Positions 43,577 through 52,398 of a stretch of 64,000 nucleotides of DNA are shown here, piece by piece. The first letter of the stretch is position 1; every line of letters begins with the position of its first letter. The notes under the pieces are model-generated. The model searched no databases. It saw only the letters and a program-made list of their open reading frames with translations, and had not been told where the DNA came from. This stretch comes from Bacillota bacterium (GTDB taxonomy: Bacteria > Bacillota > Clostridia > Lachnospirales > Lachnospiraceae). A program made the translations under genes and the position numbers. The stretch is from assembly GCA_023407575.1 (NCBI GenBank), contig JAEYLX010000075.1:124001-188000 (forward strand), written 5' to 3'.

Positions 43577-44308
43577 CTATAATTTTGAACATCCTTGTTT
43601 ACACTTGCTGCTTCTTCGCCCTATTCTTTTACAAAAACCCACCAATCTTTCCTGATACTTAATCCCCATTATACCTAAAATGGCGGTTAAAGCAAATATT
43701 AGAGCAGCGGTTTTCCATTCTCCTTGCCTTATGGTTGATCCGATAAATGTAGAGGATATAACGGAGGGAATCCGTGCAAAAGTTGATACAGCCAGAAACT
43801 GTGTTATCTTCATTGGACTGGCTCCAACTATATACGTCAACATATCCTTCGGAGTTCCCGGTATTAAAAACAGAAGGAAAACAATAATTTCGAGTTTTTT
43901 AGCATCTTTTAGAAAAGAAAATTCATCTAGCTTACTTTTTTTAAACAGCTTTATTACAAGGGGCGTACCAAACATTTTAGAAATTATAAAAACACCGGAG
44001 GAAGCAATAACGCATCCAATCATACAAAGAAAAAGACCTCCAAACCCTTCATACAGCACCCCTGCCAAAATTTCCACAGGTTCGCCTGGAATAAAAGCAA
44101 TCACAATCTGAATTATCTGTATCCCCATAACGAGAAGCCAGCCTCCTATGCCAAGAGAAGTAACCCATTCCTTAAATTTCTGTTGTGTTTCTGGTTCCGA
44201 TAAAAGGTGGATATAAGGAAGAGATATCAAGCTTAAAGCTATCGTTAGCATAAAAAATGCACTAATTGCAATTATTATCTTCCCATTTGTTTTTTCTTTA
44301 TTTTTCAT
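43577..44308 (-). CDS. VTT domain (TVP38/TMEM64, DedA-like) membrane protein
   Basis: 243 residues from the ATG at 44308 with AAGGTGA upstream; the longer start at 44338 overlaps the preceding gene. Hydrophobic segments near 11-33, 55-80, 85-110, 130-155, 165-185, 190-210. FIPGEPVEILAGVLYEGFGG near 80-99 and FLLFLIPGTPKDMLTYIVGASPM near 145-167 are the paired re-entrant motifs of the VTT/SNARE-associated family, members of which scramble or flip lipids. Follows the DUF4097 lipoprotein gene by 4 bases, so it is co-expressed, under the TetR regulator upstream. Confidence 0.87.
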   Translation of the reverse strand: MKNKEKTNGKIIIAISAFFMLTIALSLISLPYIHLLSEPETQQKFKEWVTSLGIGGWLLVMGIQIIQIVIAFIPGEPVEILAGVLYEGFGGLFLCMIGCVIASSGVFIISKMFGTPLVIKLFKKSKLDEFSFLKDAKKLEIIVFLLFLIPGTPKDMLTYIVGASPMKITQFLAVSTFARIPSVISSTFIGSTIRQGEWKTAALIFALTAILGIMGIKYQERLVGFCKRIGRRSSKCKQGCSKL

Positions 44309-44312
44309 ATAG

Positions 44313-45221
44313 TCACCTTGACACTTTAATGTCCCCATTGCGAGTTTCCAGTTCTACGGAAATATCAGGGGAAAGACCAATAATTCCAGCTGCTGTGTTG
44401 TCGATAACAGCAATCTGGTCTGCAAATGAAGTAGTAATAGAACCTTCTCTTGTTGTTGCAGAAAAACTGAAGGCGAGTTCCTTTGGAAGTGATACTGTAA
44501 CTTCTCCATTTTTAGAGTATGCAGAAATATCAGCTCTCACCTCGACAAAGGTAATATTAATAGAACCCTCTCCTGAGGCGTTAAATGAACCTGAACCACT
44601 TAGTTCGGAAGCGGTCAGCATTCCACCCTTTGATTGATAGCTGATAGCTCCCTTTATCTGTTTCATTGAAGTCTTAGCATTGGTAGTCTGTATGTTCACC
44701 TCGTCTGCATCAATATTGTCAAAGTTCAGACTTCCATTTGTACTGGTGGCTTTAAACTTTGCCGCCTTTGTATGTGATACTTCTACTACGCCGCTGGTAG
44801 TATCAACACTCAAAGTTCCTGACAAATTCAGAGCAATATCCGAATTAATTGTTCCACTGGTAGAATGTAAGGATAAGTTACCGAGATAGTCCTGTGGAAT
44901 ATAAATTTCAATGTAAGCTTCAAAACTGAAACGTCTTGGCCTATGCCCCTCAGTAATTATCAGTTCACCATTATGTAAAGAGCTTCTGGCAAAATAGCTT
45001 TTTTTATCCTCGTTCATATATTCTTTTAATATCACCTTGTCATTGTCACTTTCTAAAACACGAATATCATCTGCATCATAATCAAGTCCTAAGCTCTCAA
45101 AATCTCCGGAATTAAAAGTTAGTGTGTTTACGAGTGCGGTCGCTTTTTGTCTTCCGCACCCTGATAAAATCACTATAAGTAAAAAAATCATACCTACAAT
45201 TAAAATTGTATTGCTTTTCAT
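44313..45221 (-). CDS. DUF4097 family lipoprotein
   Basis: 302 residues from the ATG at 45221 with GGAGG 8 bases upstream. Lipoprotein signal ending VILSGC, then repeating beta strands with alternating small residues (ISLHSTSGTINSDIALNLSGTLSVDTTSGVVEVSHT ...), the DUF4097/putative-adhesin beta-solenoid. Such proteins occur in envelope-stress operons. First gene of a DUF4097-VTT operon; a TetR operator-like site lies 24 bases upstream of the start. Confidence 0.85.
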   Translation of the reverse strand: MKSNTILIVGMIFLLIVILSGCGRQKATALVNTLTFNSGDFESLGLDYDADDIRVLESDNDKVILKEYMNEDKKSYFARSSLHNGELIITEGHRPRRFSFEAYIEIYIPQDYLGNLSLHSTSGTINSDIALNLSGTLSVDTTSGVVEVSHTKAAKFKATSTNGSLNFDNIDADEVNIQTTNAKTSMKQIKGAISYQSKGGMLTASELSGSGSFNASGEGSINITFVEVRADISAYSKNGEVTVSLPKELAFSFSATTREGSITTSFADQIAVIDNTAAGIIGLSPDISVELETRNGDIKVSR

Positions 45222-45244
45222 AAACATATCCTCCTTTTTATTAA

Positions 45245-45261
45245 TTGAACCATTCATTCAA
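45245..45261 (-). promoter_or_regulatory. TetR operator-like site before the DUF4097/VTT operon
   Basis: TTGAACCATTCATTCAA. It matches 15 of 17 bases of the site at 45983-45999, which precedes the TetR gene. TGAACNNTTCA half-palindromes are typical for TetR/AcrR repressors. Confidence 0.65.
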
Positions 45262-45274
45262 TGTAATTGAATTT

Positions 45275-45300
45275 TTTTACGGAGCAATTGCTCCGTAAAA
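45275..45300 (-). terminator. Perfect 26-bp palindrome, likely terminator of the TetR gene
   Basis: TTTTACGGAGCAATTGCTCCGTAAAA is fully self-complementary and starts 2 bases beyond the TetR stop codon. On the minus strand it is followed by TTTT. It probably ends the TetR transcript and may insulate the DUF4097 operon. Confidence 0.7.
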
Positions 45301-45302
45301 TT

Positions 45303-45965
45303 TTATCTTTTATATGCGTGTAGCAGGTTATCCATGCATATACTTTTCGCTGTTTGGGCTGTAATATTCTTTTGAGTCTCAAAAGCGTCATTTGTTATGT
45401 GCATTCCCCACCATGACAGAGTTTCGATGATTAAGCGTGTAACATACTGCGGATGTTCCACCTGACGGAAAGTTCCGTTCTGCATGTATTGTTTAATATA
45501 CGATAGAACCTGATTATAAAATTTCTCACGATATCCCTTATAGTACCCAGTCAGCTTTCCTAAATCGTCCGGATTTTTTTCAATAAGTAAGCATCCAATT
45601 CCGTATTTTGAAATTACATTAAATGCATCGGACAGCATTTGTTCCAAAGGATATTCCGTAATGTCATCAAGATGAGCAGAAAATGCTTTTGTATTCTGTT
45701 CAAATGCTTCCATGATTTCACGATCCAAAGAATCAAATAATTCGGAACGAATTGGTAATTCAAATTCCTGTGTAATAAACGCAGGCTCTATCGTTCCTTT
45801 GAGAAGAAAGCTCAATATATCCCGTTTTCCCGTGAAATAGACATAAAGCATACCAGTTGACAAGCCAATTTCCTTTGCTACATCTTTCATTTGTGTTCGT
45901 GCATACCCTTTATTAATAAATAGATTGCTGGCTGCGTCAAATATCAATTTCATTCTGTTTTCCAT
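45303..45965 (-). CDS. TetR/AcrR family transcriptional regulator
   Basis: 220 residues from the ATG at 45965, preceded by GAGAGGTGAG; a start at 45995 lies inside the operator. Helix-turn-helix ARTQMKDVAKEIGLSTGMLYVYFTGKRDIL near 23-52; the rest is a helical ligand domain. It belongs to a different subgroup from the three TetR proteins at 1-7 kb. Matching operator sites before itself and before the DUF4097/VTT genes indicate that it represses both. The inducer is unknown; envelope-active compounds are a reasonable guess. Confidence 0.92.
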   Translation of the reverse strand: MENRMKLIFDAASNLFINKGYARTQMKDVAKEIGLSTGMLYVYFTGKRDILSFLLKGTIEPAFITQEFELPIRSELFDSLDREIMEAFEQNTKAFSAHLDDITEYPLEQMLSDAFNVISKYGIGCLLIEKNPDDLGKLTGYYKGYREKFYNQVLSYIKQYMQNGTFRQVEHPQYVTRLIIETLSWWGMHITNDAFETQKNITAQTAKSICMDNLLHAYKR

Positions 45966-45982
45966 TATGCTCACCTCTCTAA

Positions 45983-45999
45983 CTGAACCGTTCATTCAA
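45983..45999 (-). promoter_or_regulatory. TetR operator-like site before its own gene
   Basis: CTGAACCGTTCATTCAA, containing the perfect palindrome TGAAC-C-GTTCA. It lies 17-33 bases upstream of the TetR start codon. Paired with 45245-45261. Confidence 0.7.
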
Positions 46000-46173
46000 G
46001 GATTATTGTAATACTTTTCTATTCGAACGTCAAGGTTTTACCATCCGAATTAGTAATTAAGAAGTCTGCCATTATCATTCCACTCCCAATAATGTATCTG
46101 GTTTCTGTTTTATCCTGACAATTCCCCAACAAAACTTTTCTGTTGAAGAATATAATTCCAGCCAATTTCTACG

Positions 46174-48042
46174 TTAATATTTCCATATATTTGCCTCATA
46201 TGGCCTTAAAAATGATGATGCATTCTCTGCATAATTTGATAGCAAACAAATTCCTTCTGGATATTTTTTTCGACTTTTATTAAATGCACTCAAATTTATC
46301 TCAATATATAGAGTCTCTGTTCCGTCCTTACGATAATAGGTGAACAGATCTTTTTCTTTTTTGTTGATGATTATCACATCTCCATAATAAATGACCCTAT
46401 GCTCCTTACGCAAAGCAATCAATTTCTGAAAAAAACGAAGGACAGAGTTCTCATCTTGAAGCTGTGTCTCCACATTGCACTTCTTATAGTCCTCATCCAT
46501 CATAATCCACGGCTTCCCAATCGAAAAGCCTGCATATTGCTGATTGTTCCACTGCATTGGTGTTCTGGCATGGTCTCTGGAACCAGCTAATACCTTTGCG
46601 AATGCCTCTTCTTTTTTCACGGTGTTACTTAGCTCCTCATAAAGATTCAACGACTCCACGTCACGAAGGTCATCAACGGCCTTAAAGTTTTGATTAATCA
46701 TTCCAAGCTCCTGCCCCTGGAAAATAAATGGGGTACCTCGGAGTGTAAGCTGAATTACAGCCAAAAGCTTACCCAGGACATTCCGATACTGCAGGTCTGG
46801 ATTTATTTTAGAAATCATACGCGGATTATCATGGTTCTCGTAAAACAGGGAGAGCTGACAATGGTTGGTGTAATTCTCCATCCAGTTAATCATATAGCTT
46901 TTTAGATAATTAAGGTCATATTGATAATCATCAAAACGTGTATGTCCCGGTGTTTCCAGATGATCAAAGGAAAATACCATATCCAATTCCTTACGATAAT
47001 CTGCAGTCAATAGCTTGCTCATTTCCATTCCCGTTCCGGGCGTTTCCCCCACCGAAAAAGCATTGTATGGAAGAAACACCTTCTCTTTCATCTCCCGCAG
47101 ATATTCGTGGAGACGAGGTCCGTAGAAATAATGTTCCACCCCATGATATCCCATAAGCTTACCGATACTTTCATTTCCCTCAGGCAGACCGCTGCGTTTA
47201 GAAATATAATTAATGACATCCAAACGAAATCCATCTACACCCTTTTCCAGCCACCATTTTACCATAGTATGAATCTCCTGGCGCAGGGCTTCATTTTCCC
47301 AGTTTAGATCCATCTGTTTCTTTGAGAATAAATGCAGTGCATATTGCTTGCGTTCTTCTACATAATTCCATGCCTTGCCGCTAAAAAATGATGTCCAGTT
47401 ATTCGGTTGATCCTTGAAAATATAATAATCTCCATACTTGGACTCCGGTTCGTGAATTGCCTTCTGATACCACATATGTTCATCCGAGGTATGGTTCACT
47501 ACAAGATCCATAATAAGCCTCATATCACGGTTATGAACTTCCGTTAATAGCCGTTCAAAGTCCTCCATGGTTCCAAACTCAGCCATGATTTTATGATAAT
47601 CTCTTATGTCATACCCATTATCATCATTCGGAGAATCATAAATTGGTGAAAGCCAAATGGCATCAATACCCAACTCTTTTATATAATCCAATTTACTTAT
47701 GATACCCTGCAGATCACCAATACCATCTTCATTGCTATCTTTAAAGCTTCTAGGATAGATTTGATAAAATACAGCTTCCTTCCACCAAGCCTTTAGAGTT
47801 TCCTCATCATTACCCTTTGCTGTTTCCAGTTCCGTGTTTAAAAGTATAAGCAGTGTATCCACGAAGCCTTCATCCAGCTGGTTCTTCGATAGCTTTGGTA
47901 AAATCTTTAGCTTTAGATTGCCAATAATCGGATTGGTAACTACCTTTTTACTTATATTCATTTGTAAGAGCACTCGGTCAATGATGTCCCGTCCAATTGG
48001 ATTTGCATACACATCTTTGATACGGCTTTTTCTAGTTAGCAT
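46174..48042 (-). CDS. GH13 alpha-glucosidase (oligo-1,6-glucosidase type) with N-terminal extension
   Basis: 622 residues. The catalytic barrel starts near residue 86 (WWKEAVFYQIYPRSFKDSNEDGIGDLQGI), which is where the standard enzyme begins. Motifs: DLVVNHTSDEH, GFRLDVINYISK with the nucleophile Asp (about 272), VGETPG with the acid Glu (about 331), ENHDNPR with the third Asp (about 407). QPNN and the GH13_31-type loops suggest alpha-1,6 or alpha-1,4 glucosidase action on small oligosaccharides in the cytosol. The first 85 residues (TRKSRIKDVYANPIGRDIID ... GFVDTLLILLNTE) form an extra helical domain of unknown role. Its ATG is 6 bases after the symporter stop. Confidence 0.92.
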   Translation of the reverse strand: MLTRKSRIKDVYANPIGRDIIDRVLLQMNISKKVVTNPIIGNLKLKILPKLSKNQLDEGFVDTLLILLNTELETAKGNDEETLKAWWKEAVFYQIYPRSFKDSNEDGIGDLQGIISKLDYIKELGIDAIWLSPIYDSPNDDNGYDIRDYHKIMAEFGTMEDFERLLTEVHNRDMRLIMDLVVNHTSDEHMWYQKAIHEPESKYGDYYIFKDQPNNWTSFFSGKAWNYVEERKQYALHLFSKKQMDLNWENEALRQEIHTMVKWWLEKGVDGFRLDVINYISKRSGLPEGNESIGKLMGYHGVEHYFYGPRLHEYLREMKEKVFLPYNAFSVGETPGTGMEMSKLLTADYRKELDMVFSFDHLETPGHTRFDDYQYDLNYLKSYMINWMENYTNHCQLSLFYENHDNPRMISKINPDLQYRNVLGKLLAVIQLTLRGTPFIFQGQELGMINQNFKAVDDLRDVESLNLYEELSNTVKKEEAFAKVLAGSRDHARTPMQWNNQQYAGFSIGKPWIMMDEDYKKCNVETQLQDENSVLRFFQKLIALRKEHRVIYYGDVIIINKKEKDLFTYYRKDGTETLYIEINLSAFNKSRKKYPEGICLLSNYAENASSFLRPYEANIWKY

Positions 48043-48048
48043 AGGGCA

Positions 48049-49431
48049 TCACTCCTGTTCTCTATTTATTTCACCGCGGGCAGCCAATTCTGATATTATT
48101 TTATCATACATCTGCTTATCAATCTTGAACTTCTTAGAATAAATTATGTAACCGATTACAATAAATATCAAAGGCAAGATTAACATTGCCAGCTTCATAA
48201 TCAACAGTCCTGAATCAGTAACCTCCTCGGGTGTTGCCGCAGCATTTATGCCAGATATAATTAAGGTTATGCCAACAATACCGTTCGCAATTGCTCCACC
48301 GATTTTATTAATAAATGGCTGTACCGAAAAGGTGATACTTTCATTACGACGACCCAGTTTCCACTGTCCGTACTCTACCGTATCTGTCAAAAACATCAGC
48401 ATCAATAGCTGTATAAACGCCTGGCCCGTAAAAAGGAGGATACCAGCAGCACCAATAAACAGCATATTCATTGGTGAGACAAAGAATATTATATACCCAA
48501 CTACTACCAATATAGTTGCAAAGGCATATAACGTCTTTCTATTGAATTTTTTTGAGAATAGAGGAAATACAGATAAGGCTGCCAGTTGTGAGACTCCGAG
48601 AATCGCAGCGAACATCGAGTACATTCCTTCATTTTTGAATGCATATTTAAAGAAATAAACCCCAAAGGAGGTGGTTGTGCAATAACCTATCATAAATAAC
48701 GCCATTGATATGGCCGTAAATAACAGCTGATCATTTTGGAATAAAATCCGAATCATTTCCTTTAAGGAAGTGGACTCTTGCCTAACCTTAATGCTTTTAT
48801 CCTCTTTCACTCCAAATAACGTAAACATAAGAAATGCCCAGGTAATCAATACAATTGCAATTACTGTAATCTGCCAGGCTCTTTTATCGCCTCCCAAGGC
48901 GTTGGTAACAGGCAATATAGCAACTACGGTGGTAAACAATCCAATATTTGCACATATTCTAGCAAAGGAGCCAGTTTTTTCACGTTCCTTTTGGTCTAGC
49001 GTCAAGGAAGGAAGCATAGACCAATAAGCAATATCATTGGTTCCATAGGTTAAGTCCCAGAGTAGATAGACTATAACAAACATGATTACATATCCTGCAC
49101 CCTTTAGCCCAAAATCCTGGAATAATAGAGTCGTAAGAATACCTCCAATAATTCCTCCGATTACAATCCAAGGTTTAAATTTGCCATATCTTGAACGGGT
49201 ATTATCTACTAAAAATCCCATGATTGGATCATTTACCGCATCAAAGATACGAAGTATGGTCATTGCTCCTGTCATCCACCACATTGTAGAATTTGGCAAA
49301 TCCAAAATATCTGTTAAGAAAAATAAGAGATACATGCTTACAACTGCATATAGCATATCTCTGCCAATCGTACCAAGGCCAAACATATAGCGATTATGAT
49401 TTCTTTTTATATTCACTCCCATATTAACCAC
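48049..49431 (-). CDS. GPH family sugar:cation symporter (MFS fold)
   Basis: 460 residues, twelve hydrophobic helices. N-terminal RYMFGLGTIGRDMLYAVVSMYLLFFLTDIL and RIFDAVNDPIMGFLVDNTRSRYGKFKPWI near 60-95 are typical of the glycoside-pentoside-hexuronide:cation family (MelB/XynB/LacS type). It probably imports an oligosaccharide that is cleaved by the alpha-glucosidase encoded directly downstream. The GTG start at 49431 has AGAGG 6 bases upstream; an ATG three codons on is the alternative. No regulator gene is adjacent. Confidence 0.92.
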   Translation of the reverse strand: MVNMGVNIKRNHNRYMFGLGTIGRDMLYAVVSMYLLFFLTDILDLPNSTMWWMTGAMTILRIFDAVNDPIMGFLVDNTRSRYGKFKPWIVIGGIIGGILTTLLFQDFGLKGAGYVIMFVIVYLLWDLTYGTNDIAYWSMLPSLTLDQKEREKTGSFARICANIGLFTTVVAILPVTNALGGDKRAWQITVIAIVLITWAFLMFTLFGVKEDKSIKVRQESTSLKEMIRILFQNDQLLFTAISMALFMIGYCTTTSFGVYFFKYAFKNEGMYSMFAAILGVSQLAALSVFPLFSKKFNRKTLYAFATILVVVGYIIFFVSPMNMLFIGAAGILLFTGQAFIQLLMLMFLTDTVEYGQWKLGRRNESITFSVQPFINKIGGAIANGIVGITLIISGINAAATPEEVTDSGLLIMKLAMLILPLIFIVIGYIIYSKKFKIDKQMYDKIISELAARGEINREQE

Positions 49432-49443
49432 ACTTATCCTCTT

Positions 49444-49651
49444 CTATTTTCCATTCCTCAATACCTCTCTAACTGAAACAAACCCAAATTTTTCATACAT
49501 TTTAATTGCCTTGTCGTCGCAAGCTGCAACTGTCAAAATAATTGGCGAGCGCTGTGTTTGCTGAAGTTTTGCAACAGCAAAATTCAATTGTAAACCAAGC
49601 GTAAACAATACCTTTTGCTTCGTCAATTCGTAATGGATAATCTACTTTCAT
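49444..49651 (-). pseudogene. GNAT acetyltransferase remnant
   Basis: An ATG at 49651 with AAAGGAGG before it opens a frame MKVDYPLRIDEAKGIVYAW, but the recognisable GNAT end (ILTVAACDDKAIKMYEKFGFVSVREVLRNGK) lies in another frame, stopping at 49444. The whole piece is only 69 codons, so most of the domain has been deleted and the frame broken. It sits between the symporter and SRPBCC genes. Confidence 0.7.
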
Positions 49652-49668
49652 AATTATTACCTCCTTTA

Positions 49669-50106
49669 TTACACTTTTTCAGCAAGAATTTTAATACGCT
49701 CCAGCGCTCTGGGAAAGCAAATATTAAATGTTTCTTCTTGTTCTAGTGGAACTTCGGTTCTAACAATTAATGTAGTTACTCCATTTTTTTCAGTAAGGGA
49801 ATAACTCTCTGTTCCCCCAGTCCACTCTTTCTCGCGTTCCTGCTGACCACTTTCTTTTGTATCTGCACCGTGTTTAAAGGATACAAACTCGTTTGTATTA
49901 AGTTTCTCTATCAGACTTGTTACACCATAACCATTTATAGCGGATATAAACTCGACTTCATTTCCTTGCTCCATTACGCCCTTCATATATGTGCCTTCAT
50001 CGATAAAATTTGACCAATCACGGAAGGATCTATCTTCCCAAAGTGTTTTCCATACTCTTTCTTTAGCTGTATTTATTTCGATTGAAAATTTAAGTTCTTG
50101 CATCAT
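49669..50106 (-). CDS. SRPBCC domain protein (AHSA1-like)
   Basis: 145 residues. The START/SRPBCC opening LKFSIEINTAKERVWKTLWEDRSFRDWSNFIDEGTYMKG (5-43), a central beta sheet and a long last helix (FNICFPRALERIKILAEK) fit the AHSA1 / polyketide-cyclase-like fold, which binds hydrophobic ligands. GGAGG precedes the double ATG. Function unknown. It follows a lipoprotein gene by 20 bases on the same strand. Confidence 0.82.
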   Translation of the reverse strand: MMQELKFSIEINTAKERVWKTLWEDRSFRDWSNFIDEGTYMKGVMEQGNEVEFISAINGYGVTSLIEKLNTNEFVSFKHGADTKESGQQEREKEWTGGTESYSLTEKNGVTTLIVRTEVPLEQEETFNICFPRALERIKILAEKV

Positions 50107-50126
50107 TAACCTCCATTATGGCGCTT

Positions 50127-50912
50127 TTATTTCCTTATTAGTTCATTCGCTTCATAGTTATATGTCACAGGATCTTGATTAGGTTCAAAGGCTAAATTAA
50201 ACGTGTTAGTTATATTATCGTACATCGAATACTTAGCACCGGATTGCTCGTTAATATTAACGCTATTAACTATTTGCTTATCAAAATCGAAAAAATAAAT
50301 TGAAGTTTCTGGCACTGTGCCTACATTGGAAACTACTTCCTTTGTGTTATTTTTATCTATATCATCAACTTGAGCAAATCCGTCGATCTCCGATATAATA
50401 TACGGTTCTTCGTTCTTTATCATAATGAAAATTGTTGCACTGTAACTCGCCCCTCGCAGCTCATTTATTATATAAACTGTATTTGCATCAGCCAGTGTTG
50501 TTTTCGTCAACTCATATCTGTTTTCGCCAAGAGAATGTGATAAAGCATATTGTATTCCGGAAACTTCAATATAGGAATAAGTATAACCTTCAGGATTATC
50601 TTCATTGAACTCTTTGGGAATATATTCACCATATGTAACTATATCATCTATTATTGTTGAGTCTGCAATACTTCCTATCTGACTATCATTCAATACACTA
50701 AGTGGTATATTAGAAAAATCCTGTGAAGATGAATTTAGTTGTATGGTATCTGGAGTTAATGTCGTTTTTTGTATGTCTTGTTCTACAAAAATATCGCCGC
50801 CCGACAAATTAGACGCCTCTTGTTTTTTTGTACAGCCTGTAGATATTAATAATAGATAAATCATCATAAGAGCTATTATACTTTTAATATTTATCATTTT
50901 CTTCTTTTTCAT
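50127..50912 (-). CDS. Lipoprotein of unknown function
   Basis: 261 residues. Basic N-terminus, hydrophobic run and lipobox LLISTGC (Cys about 27). The exported body is rich in Ser, Asp and Ile, probably beta, with no recognised motif. Possibly co-transcribed with the SRPBCC gene downstream. Not recognised. Confidence 0.75.
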   Translation of the reverse strand: MKKKKMINIKSIIALMMIYLLLISTGCTKKQEASNLSGGDIFVEQDIQKTTLTPDTIQLNSSSQDFSNIPLSVLNDSQIGSIADSTIIDDIVTYGEYIPKEFNEDNPEGYTYSYIEVSGIQYALSHSLGENRYELTKTTLADANTVYIINELRGASYSATIFIMIKNEEPYIISEIDGFAQVDDIDKNNTKEVVSNVGTVPETSIYFFDFDKQIVNSVNINEQSGAKYSMYDNITNTFNLAFEPNQDPVTYNYEANELIRK

Positions 50913-51084
50913 ATGTCTCCATTCCTACTTACATTTTCTTGTTGGATGGCAATATTGTTGCCTCAATTACAGCAGTGTCCGACTTCCAATACTTCATGCT
51001 ATTAATAGAATAAATATTACTTGTGATATTTTAGTGGTTCAACATATTCTCTTTAAAGTTCTACTGACACACCTTTCTCTTCCC

Positions 51085-51243
51085 TCATCCTGGTATAAAC
51101 TTACCCGATGTTTTAATGGTTCTTTCTTGAGTCTCATAATTGACATGTATCAGTCCAAAGCGTGCACTTACTTCTTCCACCTTCAATTTGAGTTACTACC
51201 GATGCAACCCTAAGGATAATTGCTCTTTGAATTTAATTTTCAC
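51085..51243 (-). pseudogene. GH1 beta-glucosidase with most of the gene deleted
   Basis: GGAGG followed by a GTG at 51243 opens MKIKFKEQLSLGLHR, then two stops (TAG at 51196-51198, TAA at 51193-51195), then in the same frame LKLKVEEVSARFGLIHVNYETQERTIKTSGKFIPG and a stop at 51085. The last part is the C-terminal signature of family 1 glycosidases (RFGLVYVDYETQ-R-KDS). The first part is compatible with a GH1 start (FKEDFxxGxAT). Roughly 400 codons between the ends are missing. A deleted phospho- or beta-glucosidase gene is the best explanation. Confidence 0.7.
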
Positions 51244-51382
51244 CTCCATTTCCTCCTTTCATTTCTGTATTTTTGTTGTACTTCTCACTATATTTATCGC
51301 ATATAATTATTTAATTAAATTATAGCATATATTCGTTCAAATGGAAATTTTATCATCTATTTGTAAGTCCTATACATAAAAC

Positions 51383-51417
51383 ACCCTCGATGGGTTCCAG
51401 GAACGCCTATCGAGGGT
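51383..51417 (-). terminator. Terminator of the aldo/keto reductase gene
   Basis: Arms ACCCTCGATGGG and CGCCTATCGAGGGT with a small mismatch, 40 bases past the stop codon. The stem CCCTCGAT/ATCGAGGG is the same as in the hairpin at 54075-54113. Confidence 0.75.
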
Positions 51418-51456
51418 TAAAGTTACTCTGACCTATATAATTTCATTATTAATTTC

Positions 51457-52398
51457 CTACCAAACGAGATGCTTTTCTGCCACTTGCTGTTCATAAAAGG
51501 ATTCCAACCACTTTACTGTATTAATATCCATAGGATAATCGAATGCGCTGACATTAGAAAGCAGTTGCTCCATACCGGCTATTCCCGGTATCACCGTGCT
51601 TACTGCCTCATATGCGAGACAATATTGTAAAGCAAATTGGGACAGGGATTGACCTCTGGCGGGCAATTCCTTCAGTTGCTCCACTAATTCGGCTCTGGTC
51701 ATAATATCTTCCCTGCTCCATCTCTCACGGATACCCGTAAAAGTGGAATCCCGATGATATTTACCCGAAAGCCATCCTGAATCGAGGGGGATCTTTGCGA
51801 TAATCTTAACCCCTTTCTTCAATGCCTGTTCAAAGCTATAGCGGGCATCCTGATGTAATATATTAAAGAAAGCCTCAATTACCTGCCCATTCGTATACTT
51901 TAAGAAAGTGTCCATATCCTCCCTGGTATCCAGTGATGCCCCATAAGCTAATATCTTTCCTTCCTTTTTCAACTGCTCCAGCACCACATAATGTTCATTG
52001 CCTTCCGCTTTCAGCAACTTAGAAGGTGGATTATGCAACAATACTGAATCAATATAATCCATACCCAGACGTTTGAGGCTGCCTTCAATCGTTTCCCTTA
52101 TGATGCTATGGCTGTAATCTGTATGACCGTCACTATGATGACCAAACTTAGTATTAATCACCACGGTACCTCTATTTACTTCTTTCAAAGCCTTACCGAG
52201 GATTAACTCACTTTTCCCATTTCCATAGTTAGGAGCTGTATCAAAGAAGTTAATTCCTTCCTCCATAGCTTTGTGAACCAGTCGTATAGCATCTGCTTCT
52301 GACATTTCATGCCAATCAATATCATTGCCAAGCTGCCAGGCACCAAAGCCAATTACCGATACTTTCGGACTGCCCTCCACGTAAGATTTATATTTCAT
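51457..52398 (-). CDS. Aldo/keto reductase
   Basis: 313 residues, TIM-barrel NADPH oxidoreductase. Catalytic tetrad: Asp and Tyr in FFDTAPNYGNGKSE (about 51-64), Lys in VVINTKFGHH (about 84), His in SVLLHNPP (about 118-125). SKYHRDST..., STVIPGIAGMEQLLSNVSA near 275-292 is the NADP-binding end. Of the YdbC/pyridoxal-reductase-like branch; the substrate is unknown. Monocistronic with its own terminator. The 318-bp spacer to the ArsR gene holds its promoter region and the ArsR promoter. Confidence 0.92.
   Translation of the reverse strand: MKYKSYVEGSPKVSVIGFGAWQLGNDIDWHEMSEADAIRLVHKAMEEGINFFDTAPNYGNGKSELILGKALKEVNRGTVVINTKFGHHSDGHTDYSHSIIRETIEGSLKRLGMDYIDSVLLHNPPSKLLKAEGNEHYVVLEQLKKEGKILAYGASLDTREDMDTFLKYTNGQVIEAFFNILHQDARYSFEQALKKGVKIIAKIPLDSGWLSGKYHRDSTFTGIRERWSREDIMTRAELVEQLKELPARGQSLSQFALQYCLAYEAVSTVIPGIAGMEQLLSNVSAFDYPMDINTVKWLESFYEQQVAEKHLVW

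Larger units (their letters stand above)
50913..51456. other. Intergenic region holding GH1 remnant and terminator
   Basis: 544 bases. Contents: 50913-51084 promoter side of the lipoprotein gene with nothing recognised; 51085-51243 a GH1 gene remnant; 51244-51350 that gene's old promoter region with TATAAT-like boxes; 51383-51417 terminator hairpin of the aldo/keto reductase. Confidence 0.7.

Noticed and set aside
45996..46173. Possible peptide remnant downstream of the alpha-glucosidase (WNYILQQKSF, then YWEWNDNGRLL in the same frame)
   Set aside because: Interrupted by a stop, no start, and two other frames are open in the same stretch, so coding cannot be supported.
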